NCBI GenBank assembly: GCA_902786815.1
Contig: CADADV010000001.1
Coordinates: 62,001 to 126,000 of the forward strand
DNA from: an uncultured Eubacteriales bacterium
Lineage (GTDB): Bacteria > Bacillota > Clostridia > Peptostreptococcales > Anaerovoracaceae
DNA length: 64,000 bases
Direction: 5' to 3'
Under the pieces are notes generated by a model. The model searched no databases, was not told the DNA's origin, and saw only the letters and a program-made list of their open reading frames with translations. Shown here piece by piece: positions 36,382 to 44,808 of this stretch. Within the stretch, counting starts at the first letter, position 1, and each line of letters begins with the position of its first letter. Both the position numbers and the translations under genes were made by a program.

Positions 36382-36973
36382 GAGATCCGGAGTGCCTGCT
36401 GGCTACGAAGGTCTGCCTCCTACAGAAGAGATCCGGGTGGCATATGAGAAAGTATCATATGCAGAGCGGCTCAGGAAGTCGATCCTGAGCACGACCAACA
36501 CTCTGATCGTGGTTGCAGCTATCGCGATCCTCGTGGCAATGTTGTTCCTGCCGGTGCTGCGTATTTACGGGCAGTCTATGAACAACACGCTTGTCAGCGG
36601 AGAACTGGTTGTATCCCTCAAGGGCGCCAGCTTCGAAACAGGCGACGTCGTAGCCTTTTACTACAACAACAATATTCTCGTCAAGCGAGTAATTGCAAAT
36701 TCGGGAGAATGGGTGGATATTGACCTTGACGGCAATGTCTACGTCAATCAGCAGAAAATTGACGAACCGTACATCAAGGAAAAAGCCTACGGAGAACCAA
36801 ATATCGATTTCCCATACCAGGTTCCGGAAGACCGGATCTTCGTACTGGGAGATAACCGAGCAGTATCCGTAGACTCACGAAGTTCATCAATTGGCTGTGT
36901 GTCATCAGAACAGATCGTCGGGAAGATCGTCTTCCGCATCTGGCCTCTGAACCGCATAGGACCAATTCGGTAG
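36374..36973 (+). CDS. Signal peptidase I of the pilus locus
   Basis: Product of 199 residues with one membrane segment (about 37-60). Catalytic serine in IYGQSMNNTL (about residue 67), catalytic lysine in NNILVKRVIANSGEWVDI (about 104), and the conserved box FVLGDNRAVSVDSRSSSIG. The lysine marks it as a bacterial-type Ser/Lys enzyme and not a SipW (ER-type Ser/His) enzyme. Dedicated signal peptidases are common in sortase-pilus loci (SipA-like), where they process pilins. It overlaps the coiled-coil gene and precedes the backbone pilin by 52 nt. It may be needed for the unusual signal segments of the giant adhesins. Confidence 0.92.
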   Translation: MAKRSGVPAGYEGLPPTEEIRVAYEKVSYAERLRKSILSTTNTLIVVAAIAILVAMLFLPVLRIYGQSMNNTLVSGELVVSLKGASFETGDVVAFYYNNNILVKRVIANSGEWVDIDLDGNVYVNQQKIDEPYIKEKAYGEPNIDFPYQVPEDRIFVLGDNRAVSVDSRSSSIGCVSSEQIVGKIVFRIWPLNRIGPIR

Positions 36974-37025
36974 ATGAAGGACTAATCATTTTAACTAACT
37001 AAAAGGAAAGGAAAGGAAGGGAAAG

Positions 37026-38567
37026 ATGAAGAAGGCAAAGAATTTGTTAGCTGTGATGCTTGCTATTATGGTTTGCTTAGCATTCGGAACCATATCAGCA
37101 TTCGCACAGACTGAAGGAACAGCCGCACAAGGAAAGGGATCTATAACCATTACAAATGCGGCGAAGGGTGAGACGTATAGCGTCGTTAAGATCTTTGATG
37201 CAACAATCACAAATGTTCCAGCTAGTGGAGATTCCGATGGCGTTGCCTATACAGGTGATATCCCTACAGCTCTCGCAAGCTATTTTGAGAAAGATTCTAC
37301 CGGCAACATTAAGAAAAAGGCTGGCGTCCAGGATAGTGAATTAGTTGCAGCTGTTCAAGCATATGCAAAGACTCAGACAGCTACTGCATCAGCAACAAGT
37401 GATGGAAGTGCATTGACATTCCAGGGTCTTGATTATGGCTACTATGCTGTTATTTCCACACAGGGTGCAACTGTTACCATTGATTCTGCAAGACCTAATG
37501 TAACAGTAAACGACAAGAACACCAAAGAGCCAAGCGCAAATAAGACGATTGATAAAGATTCTCCTAGCATCGGAGATACAGTAACTTACACGGCTACATT
37601 TAATACAGCTAACTACATTGAAGAAGAAGGTGTACAGTATCAGGTCAAATCCTACACGATCAGCGATACTTTGCCTGAGTTCTTGACAAATGTCCAAATC
37701 ACAAGTCTCAAGATTATCCAGACTACGGTAGATGCTGACAAAACAACGTATCCGGACGTTGACCTTTCAAGCGATTATACAGCATTTGCCAACAAGAAAA
37801 TCGTTGTTCCTTGGGTTGATGCCGATGGCACGAGTCTCTATAAGAACGGATCACAAATCGTATTGACTTATACTGCGAAAGTGACCGGAACTGTCAATAT
37901 TAACACAGCAAACACCAATACAGTTACCATTACTCCTAACAAGGATAAAGAGGGTGACGAACCATTTAAAAAACCTTATAGCGCTGATTCTGTTCTGAAG
38001 ACTTATGGAACAGCATTAAAGAAGGTTGATGCAAAAACCAAACAGCCTCTGAAGGGAGCTAAGTTCAAAGTTAAGGGCTTGACAGTTGAAGCTGTTACTG
38101 GAGAACCGGGAGTTTATAAGGTTGTCTCCTATGACCCTGAAAGCAATGATCTTGGAACAGAGATGAGCACTAATGATAGCGGTAAGCTTTACATCATCGG
38201 AATTGGATCTGCAGTTACACTGAGCGCAACCGAGACTGCAGCACCGGATGGTTATAATAAAGCTGATGAAGCAATTTCATTGCCTGCTCAACTTTTAACT
38301 GAAACAATATACGAGACGTCAGGAACGAGATACTATGATGCTAAAGGCAACCTGGTAAGCGAGCAGTCAAGCACCACAACCAGTCAAACAGTAAGTAAAA
38401 ACTATACCGATCTTGATGCTGCAGCAGTAGAAGTAGTGAATAATCAGGGCACTGAGCTTCCTGAAACTGGTGGTATCGGTACAACAATCTTCTACATCCT
38501 GGGCGCACTGCTCGTAATTGGATGCGGAATCGTACTGATTGCACGCAGAAGACTGACAGCGAAATAA
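37026..38567 (+). CDS. Major backbone pilin with LPETG sorting signal
   Basis: Product of 513 residues with the full SpaA/FimA pattern: a signal peptide ending near ISAFAQTE, an N-terminal domain ending in PNVTVNDKNTKEP whose lysine (about 163) is the likely polymerisation lysine, a central isopeptide-type domain, a Cna-B domain (about 335-430) with the E-box LSATETAAPDGYN, and LPETGGIG plus membrane segment and ARRRLTAK. The class C sortase directly downstream would link LPET threonine to the lysine of the next subunit. The ribosome site is a long purine tract of repeated GGAAAG units at 37003-37023, suggesting very high expression, as expected for a shaft protein. Confidence 0.92.
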   Translation: MKKAKNLLAVMLAIMVCLAFGTISAFAQTEGTAAQGKGSITITNAAKGETYSVVKIFDATITNVPASGDSDGVAYTGDIPTALASYFEKDSTGNIKKKAGVQDSELVAAVQAYAKTQTATASATSDGSALTFQGLDYGYYAVISTQGATVTIDSARPNVTVNDKNTKEPSANKTIDKDSPSIGDTVTYTATFNTANYIEEEGVQYQVKSYTISDTLPEFLTNVQITSLKIIQTTVDADKTTYPDVDLSSDYTAFANKKIVVPWVDADGTSLYKNGSQIVLTYTAKVTGTVNINTANTNTVTITPNKDKEGDEPFKKPYSADSVLKTYGTALKKVDAKTKQPLKGAKFKVKGLTVEAVTGEPGVYKVVSYDPESNDLGTEMSTNDSGKLYIIGIGSAVTLSATETAAPDGYNKADEAISLPAQLLTETIYETSGTRYYDAKGNLVSEQSSTTTSQTVSKNYTDLDAAAVEVVNNQGTELPETGGIGTTIFYILGALLVIGCGIVLIARRRLTAK

Positions 38568-38594
38568 GCTGAGATAAAAGAATAACTGTAAATA

Positions 38595-39473
38595 ATGATT
38601 AACTGGCTAAAAAAACATTTATTAACAGTTATACTGGTGGCCGGTCTTGCCGCCGGCGCTGGACTCCTTCTTTATCCATCCGTTGCAAATTACTGGAACT
38701 CATTTCATCAGACACGGGCGATCATGGCATATAGTGACGCCGTGTCTGAGATGAGCCAGGAAGACTACACTGCGATCCTCGATGATGCAAAGGCTTATAA
38801 CAAGAGGTTAGGCAAATCGGGGATCCAGTGGAACATGACGGATGAGCAGAAGAAGGAATACAATAAAATGCTTAGGATTGACGGCACTGACGTAATGGGC
38901 TATGTCAGCATCCCTAAGATCCACGTTAAGCTTCCTTTGTATCATGGAACCGACGAAGTGATTCTGCAGACGTCCATCGGACATTTGGAGCAGACCTCTC
39001 TGCCGGTAGGCGGTAAGAGCTCACATTGTTCTGTTTCAGGACACAGGGGACTGCCGTCAGCCAGACTGTTTACCGACCTTGACAGACTCAAGGAAGGCGA
39101 CACCTGGACCATGACGATCCTGAACGAAACTGTGACGTATGAAGCGGATCAGATTCGGATCGTGGAACCTAAAGACTTGTCGACCCTGGGCATTGAAAAG
39201 AAAAAAGACTTCTGTACGCTGATCACATGCACGCCATACGGAGTCAATACCCATAGGCTGCTGATCCGCGGACACCGCATTCCGAATGCGGACGGCGACG
39301 CCAACCTGACGGCGGACGCCATCCAGATTGAACCGAAGTACATTGCGCCATTCCTGGCAATGCCGATTCTGATCGCACTACTGGTGATCATGATCATATC
39401 GACACACAGGGCTAGACGGTTGGGGATGACAGATAATGTAACACAGTACTTACAAAGTAGGGACTTATTATGA
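38595..39473 (+). CDS. Class C-like pilus sortase
   Basis: Product of 292 residues with membrane segments at both ends, as in class C sortases. Catalytic residues are intact: histidine in SVSGHRGLPSARLF (about 150), cysteine in LITCTPYGVNTHR (about 212) and the arginine in the same block (about 220). The TLxTC and GYVSIPKIHVKLPLYHGT signatures are present. A classical DPW/DPF lid motif was not seen; IDGTDVMGYV occupies that region. It should polymerise the LPETG backbone pilin encoded just upstream. Its stop overlaps the next start by 4 nt (ATGA). Confidence 0.92.
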   Translation: MINWLKKHLLTVILVAGLAAGAGLLLYPSVANYWNSFHQTRAIMAYSDAVSEMSQEDYTAILDDAKAYNKRLGKSGIQWNMTDEQKKEYNKMLRIDGTDVMGYVSIPKIHVKLPLYHGTDEVILQTSIGHLEQTSLPVGGKSSHCSVSGHRGLPSARLFTDLDRLKEGDTWTMTILNETVTYEADQIRIVEPKDLSTLGIEKKKDFCTLITCTPYGVNTHRLLIRGHRIPNADGDANLTADAIQIEPKYIAPFLAMPILIALLVIMIISTHRARRLGMTDNVTQYLQSRDLL

Positions 39474-40954
39474 TGAGAACACGATCTCTGAAAAAAGTGA
39501 ATAGCACCAGCAGCGTACTGTTTATGGTCATTTTGCTGCTGGCATTTGTCATCGTATTCGGTATAAACAGCAAGCAGGTAAATGCAGAATCGACATACAC
39601 CGTAACAGGGCAGTATGTCACGGAGAATTTCGGTAACTATACAGACAACTGGTCGCCGGGAATCACCTCTGTGCCGAGTCAATTGAAGACAACATTCAGC
39701 TTGTATAAAGTTGGGCATTATGAGCATGATGCAGATGGAAAATCTGTCATTATTCTTGATCCGCCGTTTGACACTGTAACTCTGCCTGAAAATTGGCAGA
39801 AAATCAAAAAAGAGGATTACGACGATGAGAATGACTGGATCAAGGAGTGGCTGGCTGTTGCACAGACATTGAGTATGAAGGTGGAGGGACTTACCCCGGT
39901 AAAAGACCCCGTAACAGTCACCGGTGCTAACACATTCAGCTTTGAAGGCATTACGGAGAAGGGTCTCTATCTGCTGTACGGAACAAGCTCCGAGTTGAAA
40001 GATGTACCGAAAGAAGGTCAAAACACTTGGTGGAGACCGCAGCCGATGCTGATCCAGGTCTTTGATGGCAGCAAAACAACAGTCAAGGTCAAGCCGGAAT
40101 GTGAAACATTGCACAAATTCCGTGTAACCAAGTACTGGAAGTGTACAGATCCGGAGGATATTGAAATCGAAGGTAAACTTCGGCCGGCTTCTGTTACCGT
40201 GAAGATCTATTACGACAAAGAGAATAATTCGAAGCCAGAATACACTGAAACACTGAATAAGGATAATAGCTGGAGCTTTGCATGGACTTCAGATCGTGAG
40301 CATAATGATCCGTTCAAGTGGACTGTGGAAGAGCAGGTTCTCGGTGGTGAGGCGGATCTTTACTACACCTACTCAGTGGAACCAATCACTGCGGGAAGTG
40401 TCAATGACGGAACATCAGAGGAAGATAATGATGAACCGACTGATGAGGACATCAGCAACACGGGCAATCTGAAGATTTTCAAGCTGACGAACACGTTCGA
40501 ACCAGCGAAACTGAAAATCATTAAGAAGATAGATAAGTACCTGAACAACAGCGATAATGTAAGTACAACTTTTATATTTGAAGTTACAGGCTATAAGAAA
40601 AACGCAGAAGGTGTGGAGAAAAGGGTTTATCACAAATATGTCGGACTGGAGTTCAATGCCGATGGAAAACTGATAAATGAAAAGGAAGTCGGTTATCTCC
40701 CGGTTGGACTCAGCAGACTTGTTGTGAGGGAAGTCGAGTCTCCTAACTATGATATTGACGAAGCAGAAAAACAGTATGTTAAAGGTGGAACCAACAGCGA
40801 AGATTTCACTTTCGATGGTAAACTGTATACTGTTTCGTTTACGAACACCTATAATGGCGAAACACATTTCGATGGTGGTGTCATCAATCACTTCAACTTA
40901 GATGGAGATGGTTTTAAGCCAGGCACACCAGAAGGAAAGACGCATAACAATTAA
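39470..40954 (+). CDS. Exported Cna-B pilin-like protein without sorting signal
   Basis: Product of 494 residues with a signal peptide (FMVILLLAFVIVFGINS, cleavage near QVNAES). Two or three Cna-B/FctA-like domains follow: one near 205-335 (FRVTKYWKCTDPEDIEIEG, RPASVTVKIYYD, WTVEEQV) and one near 345-465 (AKLKIIKKIDKYLN to YTVSFTNTYNGE). The C-terminus is HFNLDGDGFKPGTPEG with no LPxTG or membrane anchor, which is unusual for an accessory pilin. It may be incorporated by non-covalent or isopeptide contacts, or act as a secreted cap. It is translationally coupled to the sortase gene. Confidence 0.75.
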   Translation: MMRTRSLKKVNSTSSVLFMVILLLAFVIVFGINSKQVNAESTYTVTGQYVTENFGNYTDNWSPGITSVPSQLKTTFSLYKVGHYEHDADGKSVIILDPPFDTVTLPENWQKIKKEDYDDENDWIKEWLAVAQTLSMKVEGLTPVKDPVTVTGANTFSFEGITEKGLYLLYGTSSELKDVPKEGQNTWWRPQPMLIQVFDGSKTTVKVKPECETLHKFRVTKYWKCTDPEDIEIEGKLRPASVTVKIYYDKENNSKPEYTETLNKDNSWSFAWTSDREHNDPFKWTVEEQVLGGEADLYYTYSVEPITAGSVNDGTSEEDNDEPTDEDISNTGNLKIFKLTNTFEPAKLKIIKKIDKYLNNSDNVSTTFIFEVTGYKKNAEGVEKRVYHKYVGLEFNADGKLINEKEVGYLPVGLSRLVVREVESPNYDIDEAEKQYVKGGTNSEDFTFDGKLYTVSFTNTYNGETHFDGGVINHFNLDGDGFKPGTPEGKTHNN

Positions 40955-40969
40955 AGGAGGACAGGCGGA

Positions 40970-41491
40970 ATGAAGAAATTATCCAAGAAAAAAATCGCTT
41001 TGATCTGTGCTGTCGTCCTGACATTACTTGCCAGCACCGGCGCCACATTGGCTTACTTCAGTGACTATGAAGTTGCATTGGGTGAAGCGAAGGTGCTCTT
41101 ATCCGATCGTACGGAAATACATGAAGAAGTAACGGATAAAGGCAAGACGATCAAATTGATCAATACGAGCAAAGTAGGCGAAGGAGCAGACGTGGTGGCC
41201 AGAGTTGCCATCTACGGTCCGGATGAAATGATAGTAACCGTTGGAGAGGGCTGGACGGAAAAACAGGACGATGGTTATTACTACTACAACGGCATCCTGG
41301 AGCCTCAGGAGATGACTACAGAAATCGAAGTGCTCATCAAAGATATACCAACAACGATCGATCTTTCAGATCTTGAGATCATTGTTGTGCAGGAATCTGA
41401 AATCGCAACTTACGACAGTGCAGGAAATGTGGAGAGACCGGACGGTTGGAACTATACCCCCAAGGCCTCCGCTGATCCAGTGAATTATTAA
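40970..41491 (+). CDS. Camelysin/TasA-like protein with SipW-type signal
   Basis: Product of 173 residues. The N-terminus (KKKIALICAVVLTLL followed by GATLAYFSDYE) has the T-x-A-Y-F-[ST]-D pattern of the SipW-dependent signal region found in TasA, CalY/camelysin and related fibre proteins. The rest is a single beta-rich domain of about 140 residues. TasA relatives assemble into biofilm fibres. No SipW-type peptidase is in the window; the only signal peptidase is the Ser/Lys enzyme at 36374. AAAGGAGG precedes the start by 9 nt. It forms a run of four similarly sized exported proteins with the next genes. Confidence 0.75.
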   Translation: MKKLSKKKIALICAVVLTLLASTGATLAYFSDYEVALGEAKVLLSDRTEIHEEVTDKGKTIKLINTSKVGEGADVVARVAIYGPDEMIVTVGEGWTEKQDDGYYYYNGILEPQEMTTEIEVLIKDIPTTIDLSDLEIIVVQESEIATYDSAGNVERPDGWNYTPKASADPVNY

Positions 41492-41506
41492 GGGAGGAGT
41501 GTGCTG

Positions 41507-42325
41507 ATGAAACGAGGAAAGAAAAGACCTTCAAATAGAACACTGGCTCTCATTGCAGTAGCGGTACTGCTTTTCGCATCGGGCGGATTTATGGGCACCC
41601 GTGCACAGCTTACGACATTCAGCTCTGATTACGAAGGTGAGTTCCAGTTGGATCACCTGCAGGTTCACCTGCTCGAGAACGGCAGAGATGTTTGCGGTGA
41701 GCACAATACGCTGGATGGATCGCAGAAGGTTGCAGGAGAACTGATTCAGTATATGAACGGACAGTTCAAGCCGGGTCTTGCGTATAGAGAAGAAATTGCT
41801 GCGCTGAACGGCACAGGAACGGAAAACGAACCTGTGGACCAGTTTGTTCGTTTGAGCATACGTAAATATTGGAAAAAACCTGACGGTAAGAAAGATCCTT
41901 CGATGGATCCGAAACTGATTCAGCTTACATACAATCCAAACAAGGGCAAAGAGTGGTTTAACGATAAGAAGGATAAACCATTCAATAGTGGTGCCTGGGC
42001 AATCAACGATCAAGAAACAACACCTGAACGAACGACCTATTATTATAAGACAGTGCTTGGCGGCGGAGATACGACACCGCCGGTAGTCAATAAACTGAAG
42101 ATCGATGGGAAGATCGTGGACAATGTCTCCGTATCGGAGCCGGATGATAATGGCGTCATTACGTACAAGTACAAGTACGATGGTTACATCGTATGTATTG
42201 AGGCCGATGTTCAGGCAGTCCAGACGCACAACGCTGACGGAGAGGCGGATTACGCTGCCATCCGCAGTATCTGGGGTGTTGAAAACGTAAAGGTTTCCGG
42301 CGATACGCTGCAGGTAACGAAGTAG
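41507..42325 (+). CDS. Second camelysin/TasA-like exported protein
   Basis: Product of 272 residues. The ATG at 41507 is chosen because GGGAGG lies 9 nt upstream; GTG at 41501 is too close. The N-terminus (LALIAVAVLLFASGGFMG then TRAQLTTFSSDYEGEFQL) resembles the SipW-type region, with an altered motif. The body is a predicted beta domain with FVRLSIRKYW and YYYKTVLGGGDTTPPVV. Such proteins are co-assembled or anchor fibres in TasA/TapA-like systems; this role is inference from its position. Confidence 0.6.
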   Translation: MKRGKKRPSNRTLALIAVAVLLFASGGFMGTRAQLTTFSSDYEGEFQLDHLQVHLLENGRDVCGEHNTLDGSQKVAGELIQYMNGQFKPGLAYREEIAALNGTGTENEPVDQFVRLSIRKYWKKPDGKKDPSMDPKLIQLTYNPNKGKEWFNDKKDKPFNSGAWAINDQETTPERTTYYYKTVLGGGDTTPPVVNKLKIDGKIVDNVSVSEPDDNGVITYKYKYDGYIVCIEADVQAVQTHNADGEADYAAIRSIWGVENVKVSGDTLQVTK

Positions 42326-42339
42326 GGAGGTAGATCAGA

Positions 42340-43098
42340 ATGAAAAAACATTATATGATAAGCCTCCTGACGGCAGTCATATTCATCATTGCAATGAGCG
42401 GTTCTGCGTGGGCGATTTCATTCCCGCAGGAAGAAGGCAGTTGCGTTTATGACGGACAGGAGATCACATCGGATTTTGAAAGCGGCGGCGCTGATGTTAC
42501 ACAGTCTCATCTCGAGCCGGGTGATGAAATCGATTATGTAATAACATATTCAAACGAATCCGAAGAAACGACAGAGTGGTATATGATCAATCAGGTCTTA
42601 GATACTCTGGAGAAAAACTCCAACCAGGCTGAAAACGGCGGTTACACTTATCTGCTGCAGAATGTCGGTCCGGACGGAACGAAAACAACTCTGTTCAACA
42701 ATGAGAAAACCGTAGGCGGCGTAAACGACAATGAAGAAAAAGGCTACGATCTTCCGGAAGGTCTGAAGCAGGCCACCAATGCGACCGGCGAGTACTTCTT
42801 CATTCAGGAACTGAAACCGCATCAGTCAGGGAAGACGATTCTTCATGTTTCGTTCGATGGAGAATCCGAAGTCAATGACTATATGGATACCGAAGGTGCT
42901 TTGATGGTGAAGTATGCTGTCGAAAAGAAGACGACAGGTACAAACAAAAAAGTGAAGACCATCTATTCTCATACCAAGACAGGCGATACCATGGATCTGT
43001 TAAAACTCATAGCGCTCATGTCAGCAGCACTTCTGGTTGCAATCCTGGCAATTCTCAGCTGGAGAAAAGATCGCAGAGAGGATGGTGATGAAGCATGA
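42340..43098 (+). CDS. Exported membrane-tail protein with KTGD-type sorting signal
   Basis: Product of 252 residues. A signal peptide ends near SGSAWAISF; a beta domain (about 30-205) includes DYVITYSNESEETTEWYMI, a DUF11-like turn. The C-terminus reads SHTKTGDTMDLLK, a ~22-residue hydrophobic segment and WRKDRREDG. This fits non-canonical (K)TGD-type sorting signals found on clostridial surface proteins, in place of LPxTG. The sortase for it is unclear: the class C enzyme upstream or the degenerate sortase downstream. GGGAGG precedes the ATG. It overlaps the next gene by 4 nt. Confidence 0.7.
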   Translation: MKKHYMISLLTAVIFIIAMSGSAWAISFPQEEGSCVYDGQEITSDFESGGADVTQSHLEPGDEIDYVITYSNESEETTEWYMINQVLDTLEKNSNQAENGGYTYLLQNVGPDGTKTTLFNNEKTVGGVNDNEEKGYDLPEGLKQATNATGEYFFIQELKPHQSGKTILHVSFDGESEVNDYMDTEGALMVKYAVEKKTTGTNKKVKTIYSHTKTGDTMDLLKLIALMSAALLVAILAILSWRKDRREDGDEA

Positions 43099-44039
43099 GA
43101 AAAAGACTGATATTCATCCTAACGCTTACCTGCATGATGATATTCACAATGTCCTTTGGAACTGTATCGACTGCCTTTGCTGCAGATGACGATGCAGCGG
43201 GCGAATATGAATATGTCATCAAGATCTATCCTGGTCTGAAAGGTACTTACAACAAAAGCTCAAAAGTGACGACGCTGCATAAGAAGCTGGGTGATACCGT
43301 CACCATGGATGTCTTTGAGGATGTGGAAGTCACCGATGACAGATACTATCCCAGAGGGTTCAGAATTGCCGGACATGACAACGATGAAATGGAAGGCGAG
43401 ACGATCACCGGTTTCACCAGAATGACTTTTATAGTGAAGGAGGACCTCAACTATGTAGTAGCATACGGCATCAAAGGTGAAATGGTCCCGTATACGATCA
43501 GATATCTGGATGCCGATTCAGGTGAGAAAATCAGTGAGGAAGATACATATTACGGCATGCCGGGAGACAAACCGGTGGTATCCTTCAAATACATCGAAGG
43601 ATATGAGCCAAACGTCTTCAATCTTACGAAAAAATTGACGAAGGACGCTTCCCAGAATGTGTTCGAATTCCGCTATACAGCGGGAGGCAGCTCGCAGACA
43701 GAAACAAGCACTGTGACGAGGGTCGTTCCTGCAGCGCCGGGAACGCCGGCAAATCCTGCCGGTACGAATGTCGCTGCGGCAAATGGCGCTAACGCAGGCA
43801 ATGCCGGCAATGCAGCTGCGAATAATGGAACGGCAAACATTGGTGACAACGCGACGCCGCTTGCAGACGGACCGCAGCAGTTCACAGATCTGGATGATCA
43901 GCAGACACCGACAGCCAGCGGGCCATTCCAGTTTGCAAATCTCCTTCCGTACTTTGGCGGAGGTCTTGCCGCAATATTGATTGTTCTGGCTCTGCTCTGG
44001 TATATCCTTCGCAGAAAAAAGGATGAACAAGAAACGTAA
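43095..44039 (+). CDS. Exported MucBP-domain protein with membrane tail
   Basis: Product of 314 residues. Signal peptide ending near STAFAADD. An N-terminal ~95-residue domain is followed by a MucBP-like repeat (about 131-195: VPYTIRYLDADSGEKI to VFEFRYTAG), then an Ala/Asn/Gly-rich spacer, a membrane segment (about 285-305) and RRKKDEQET. MucBP repeats bind mucin or wall glycans in lactobacilli and listeria. There is no LPxTG; the spacer plus tail suggests membrane anchoring. Its start overlaps the previous stop by 4 nt, so the two are co-translated. Confidence 0.75.
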   Translation: MRKRLIFILTLTCMMIFTMSFGTVSTAFAADDDAAGEYEYVIKIYPGLKGTYNKSSKVTTLHKKLGDTVTMDVFEDVEVTDDRYYPRGFRIAGHDNDEMEGETITGFTRMTFIVKEDLNYVVAYGIKGEMVPYTIRYLDADSGEKISEEDTYYGMPGDKPVVSFKYIEGYEPNVFNLTKKLTKDASQNVFEFRYTAGGSSQTETSTVTRVVPAAPGTPANPAGTNVAAANGANAGNAGNAAANNGTANIGDNATPLADGPQQFTDLDDQQTPTASGPFQFANLLPYFGGGLAAILIVLALLWYILRRKKDEQET

Positions 44040-44070
44040 CGGTAAACAATCATTACGATTTTAGAACTTG

Positions 44071-44100
44071 CAAAGACTGCTTCCTACGAAGCAGTCTTTG
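44071..44100 (+). terminator. Strong hairpin after the MucBP gene
   Basis: CAAAGACTGCTTC (44071-44083) pairs perfectly with GAAGCAGTCTTTG (44088-44100) around CTAC. Only a weak T tract follows, so it may be a processing or partial termination site within the operon. Confidence 0.55.
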
Positions 44101-44135
44101 ACAGATTTTAAAGAAACACAAAAGAAACAAAATAG

Positions 44136-44726
44136 ATGAAACAAAAGGTGCACAAAACAAAACAGAATACACATGGAAAGAGAATCAAAGTCATTGTTTT
44201 GTGCGTTTTGGTTGCGGCGTTTCTGGCCTTTGCGGGAATGATGCTTTTGCAGCATCAGCAAGGAAAAACCGAGGCGGAAACGGCGATCGAACAAATGGAA
44301 CAAATCGTACCGGGCTTCGGACAGGAAAACATGTATTCCTCCGGAGTGGGCAGAGATCCGCTGCCGGTTCTGGAAATACAGGGGACAGACCTTGTCGGTG
44401 CCATCGAGATCCCGTCGCTGAATCTGCGCGCGCCGGTCACAAATAAAGGCGTGAAGAAAAAATACTTCGCCAGATGGGCCGGGGGATCGCCGGTCAAAGG
44501 CAGATTCCGCATCATGGGCGGCTCCGGTGATGTGTTCAGCAACCTTTCCAAGGGCAAGCCCGGCGAGCGGGTGATCTTCACGGATATGGACGGCGCCCGC
44601 TACGAGTATACGATCACGACACAGTTCCATCTGAAGGACTGGGCAAAGGCAGACAACGATCTTATGCTCTGCTACAAAACCGATTCCGACACGAAGTTCG
44701 TGCTGGGATGTACCAAGGCGGACTAA
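44136..44726 (+). CDS. Sortase-like protein apparently lacking catalytic residues
   Basis: Product of 196 residues with an N-terminal membrane segment (about 17-38). The middle matches sortases: VGAIEIPSLNLRAPVTNKG aligns with the I-x-IPKI...LPV start of the sortase barrel, and GERVIFTDMDGARYEYTI with the central strands. At the position of the catalytic AGHR the sequence is MGGSGDVF, so the histidine is absent. The expected TLxTC...R block is replaced by DLMLCYKTDSDTKFVLGC, with lysine where arginine is needed and cysteines out of register. The fold assignment is likely; enzymatic activity is doubtful. It may be a regulatory or substrate-binding pseudo-sortase, or a divergent enzyme with other chemistry. 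Confidence 0.65.
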   Translation: MKQKVHKTKQNTHGKRIKVIVLCVLVAAFLAFAGMMLLQHQQGKTEAETAIEQMEQIVPGFGQENMYSSGVGRDPLPVLEIQGTDLVGAIEIPSLNLRAPVTNKGVKKKYFARWAGGSPVKGRFRIMGGSGDVFSNLSKGKPGERVIFTDMDGARYEYTITTQFHLKDWAKADNDLMLCYKTDSDTKFVLGCTKAD

Positions 44727-44754
44727 ACAGTCATGCATACATGGCTGTTTTTTT
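44726..44754 (+). terminator. Terminator at the end of the pilus island
   Basis: AACAGTCATG (44726-44735) pairs with CATGGCTGTT (44740-44749, one G-U) around CATA, running into TTTTTTT. Confidence 0.85.
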
Positions 44755-44755
44755 A

Positions 44756-44764
44756 TGATATAAT
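44756..44764 (+). promoter_or_regulatory. Extended -10 promoter of the sigma-54 activator gene
   Basis: TGATATAAT, with about 38 nt of leader and an AGGGAG ribosome site (44795-44800) before the ATG. Confidence 0.55.
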
Positions 44765-44808
44765 GATTCAGAACTGTATCGGATTGCAGATCTCAGGGAG
44801 AATCGACG

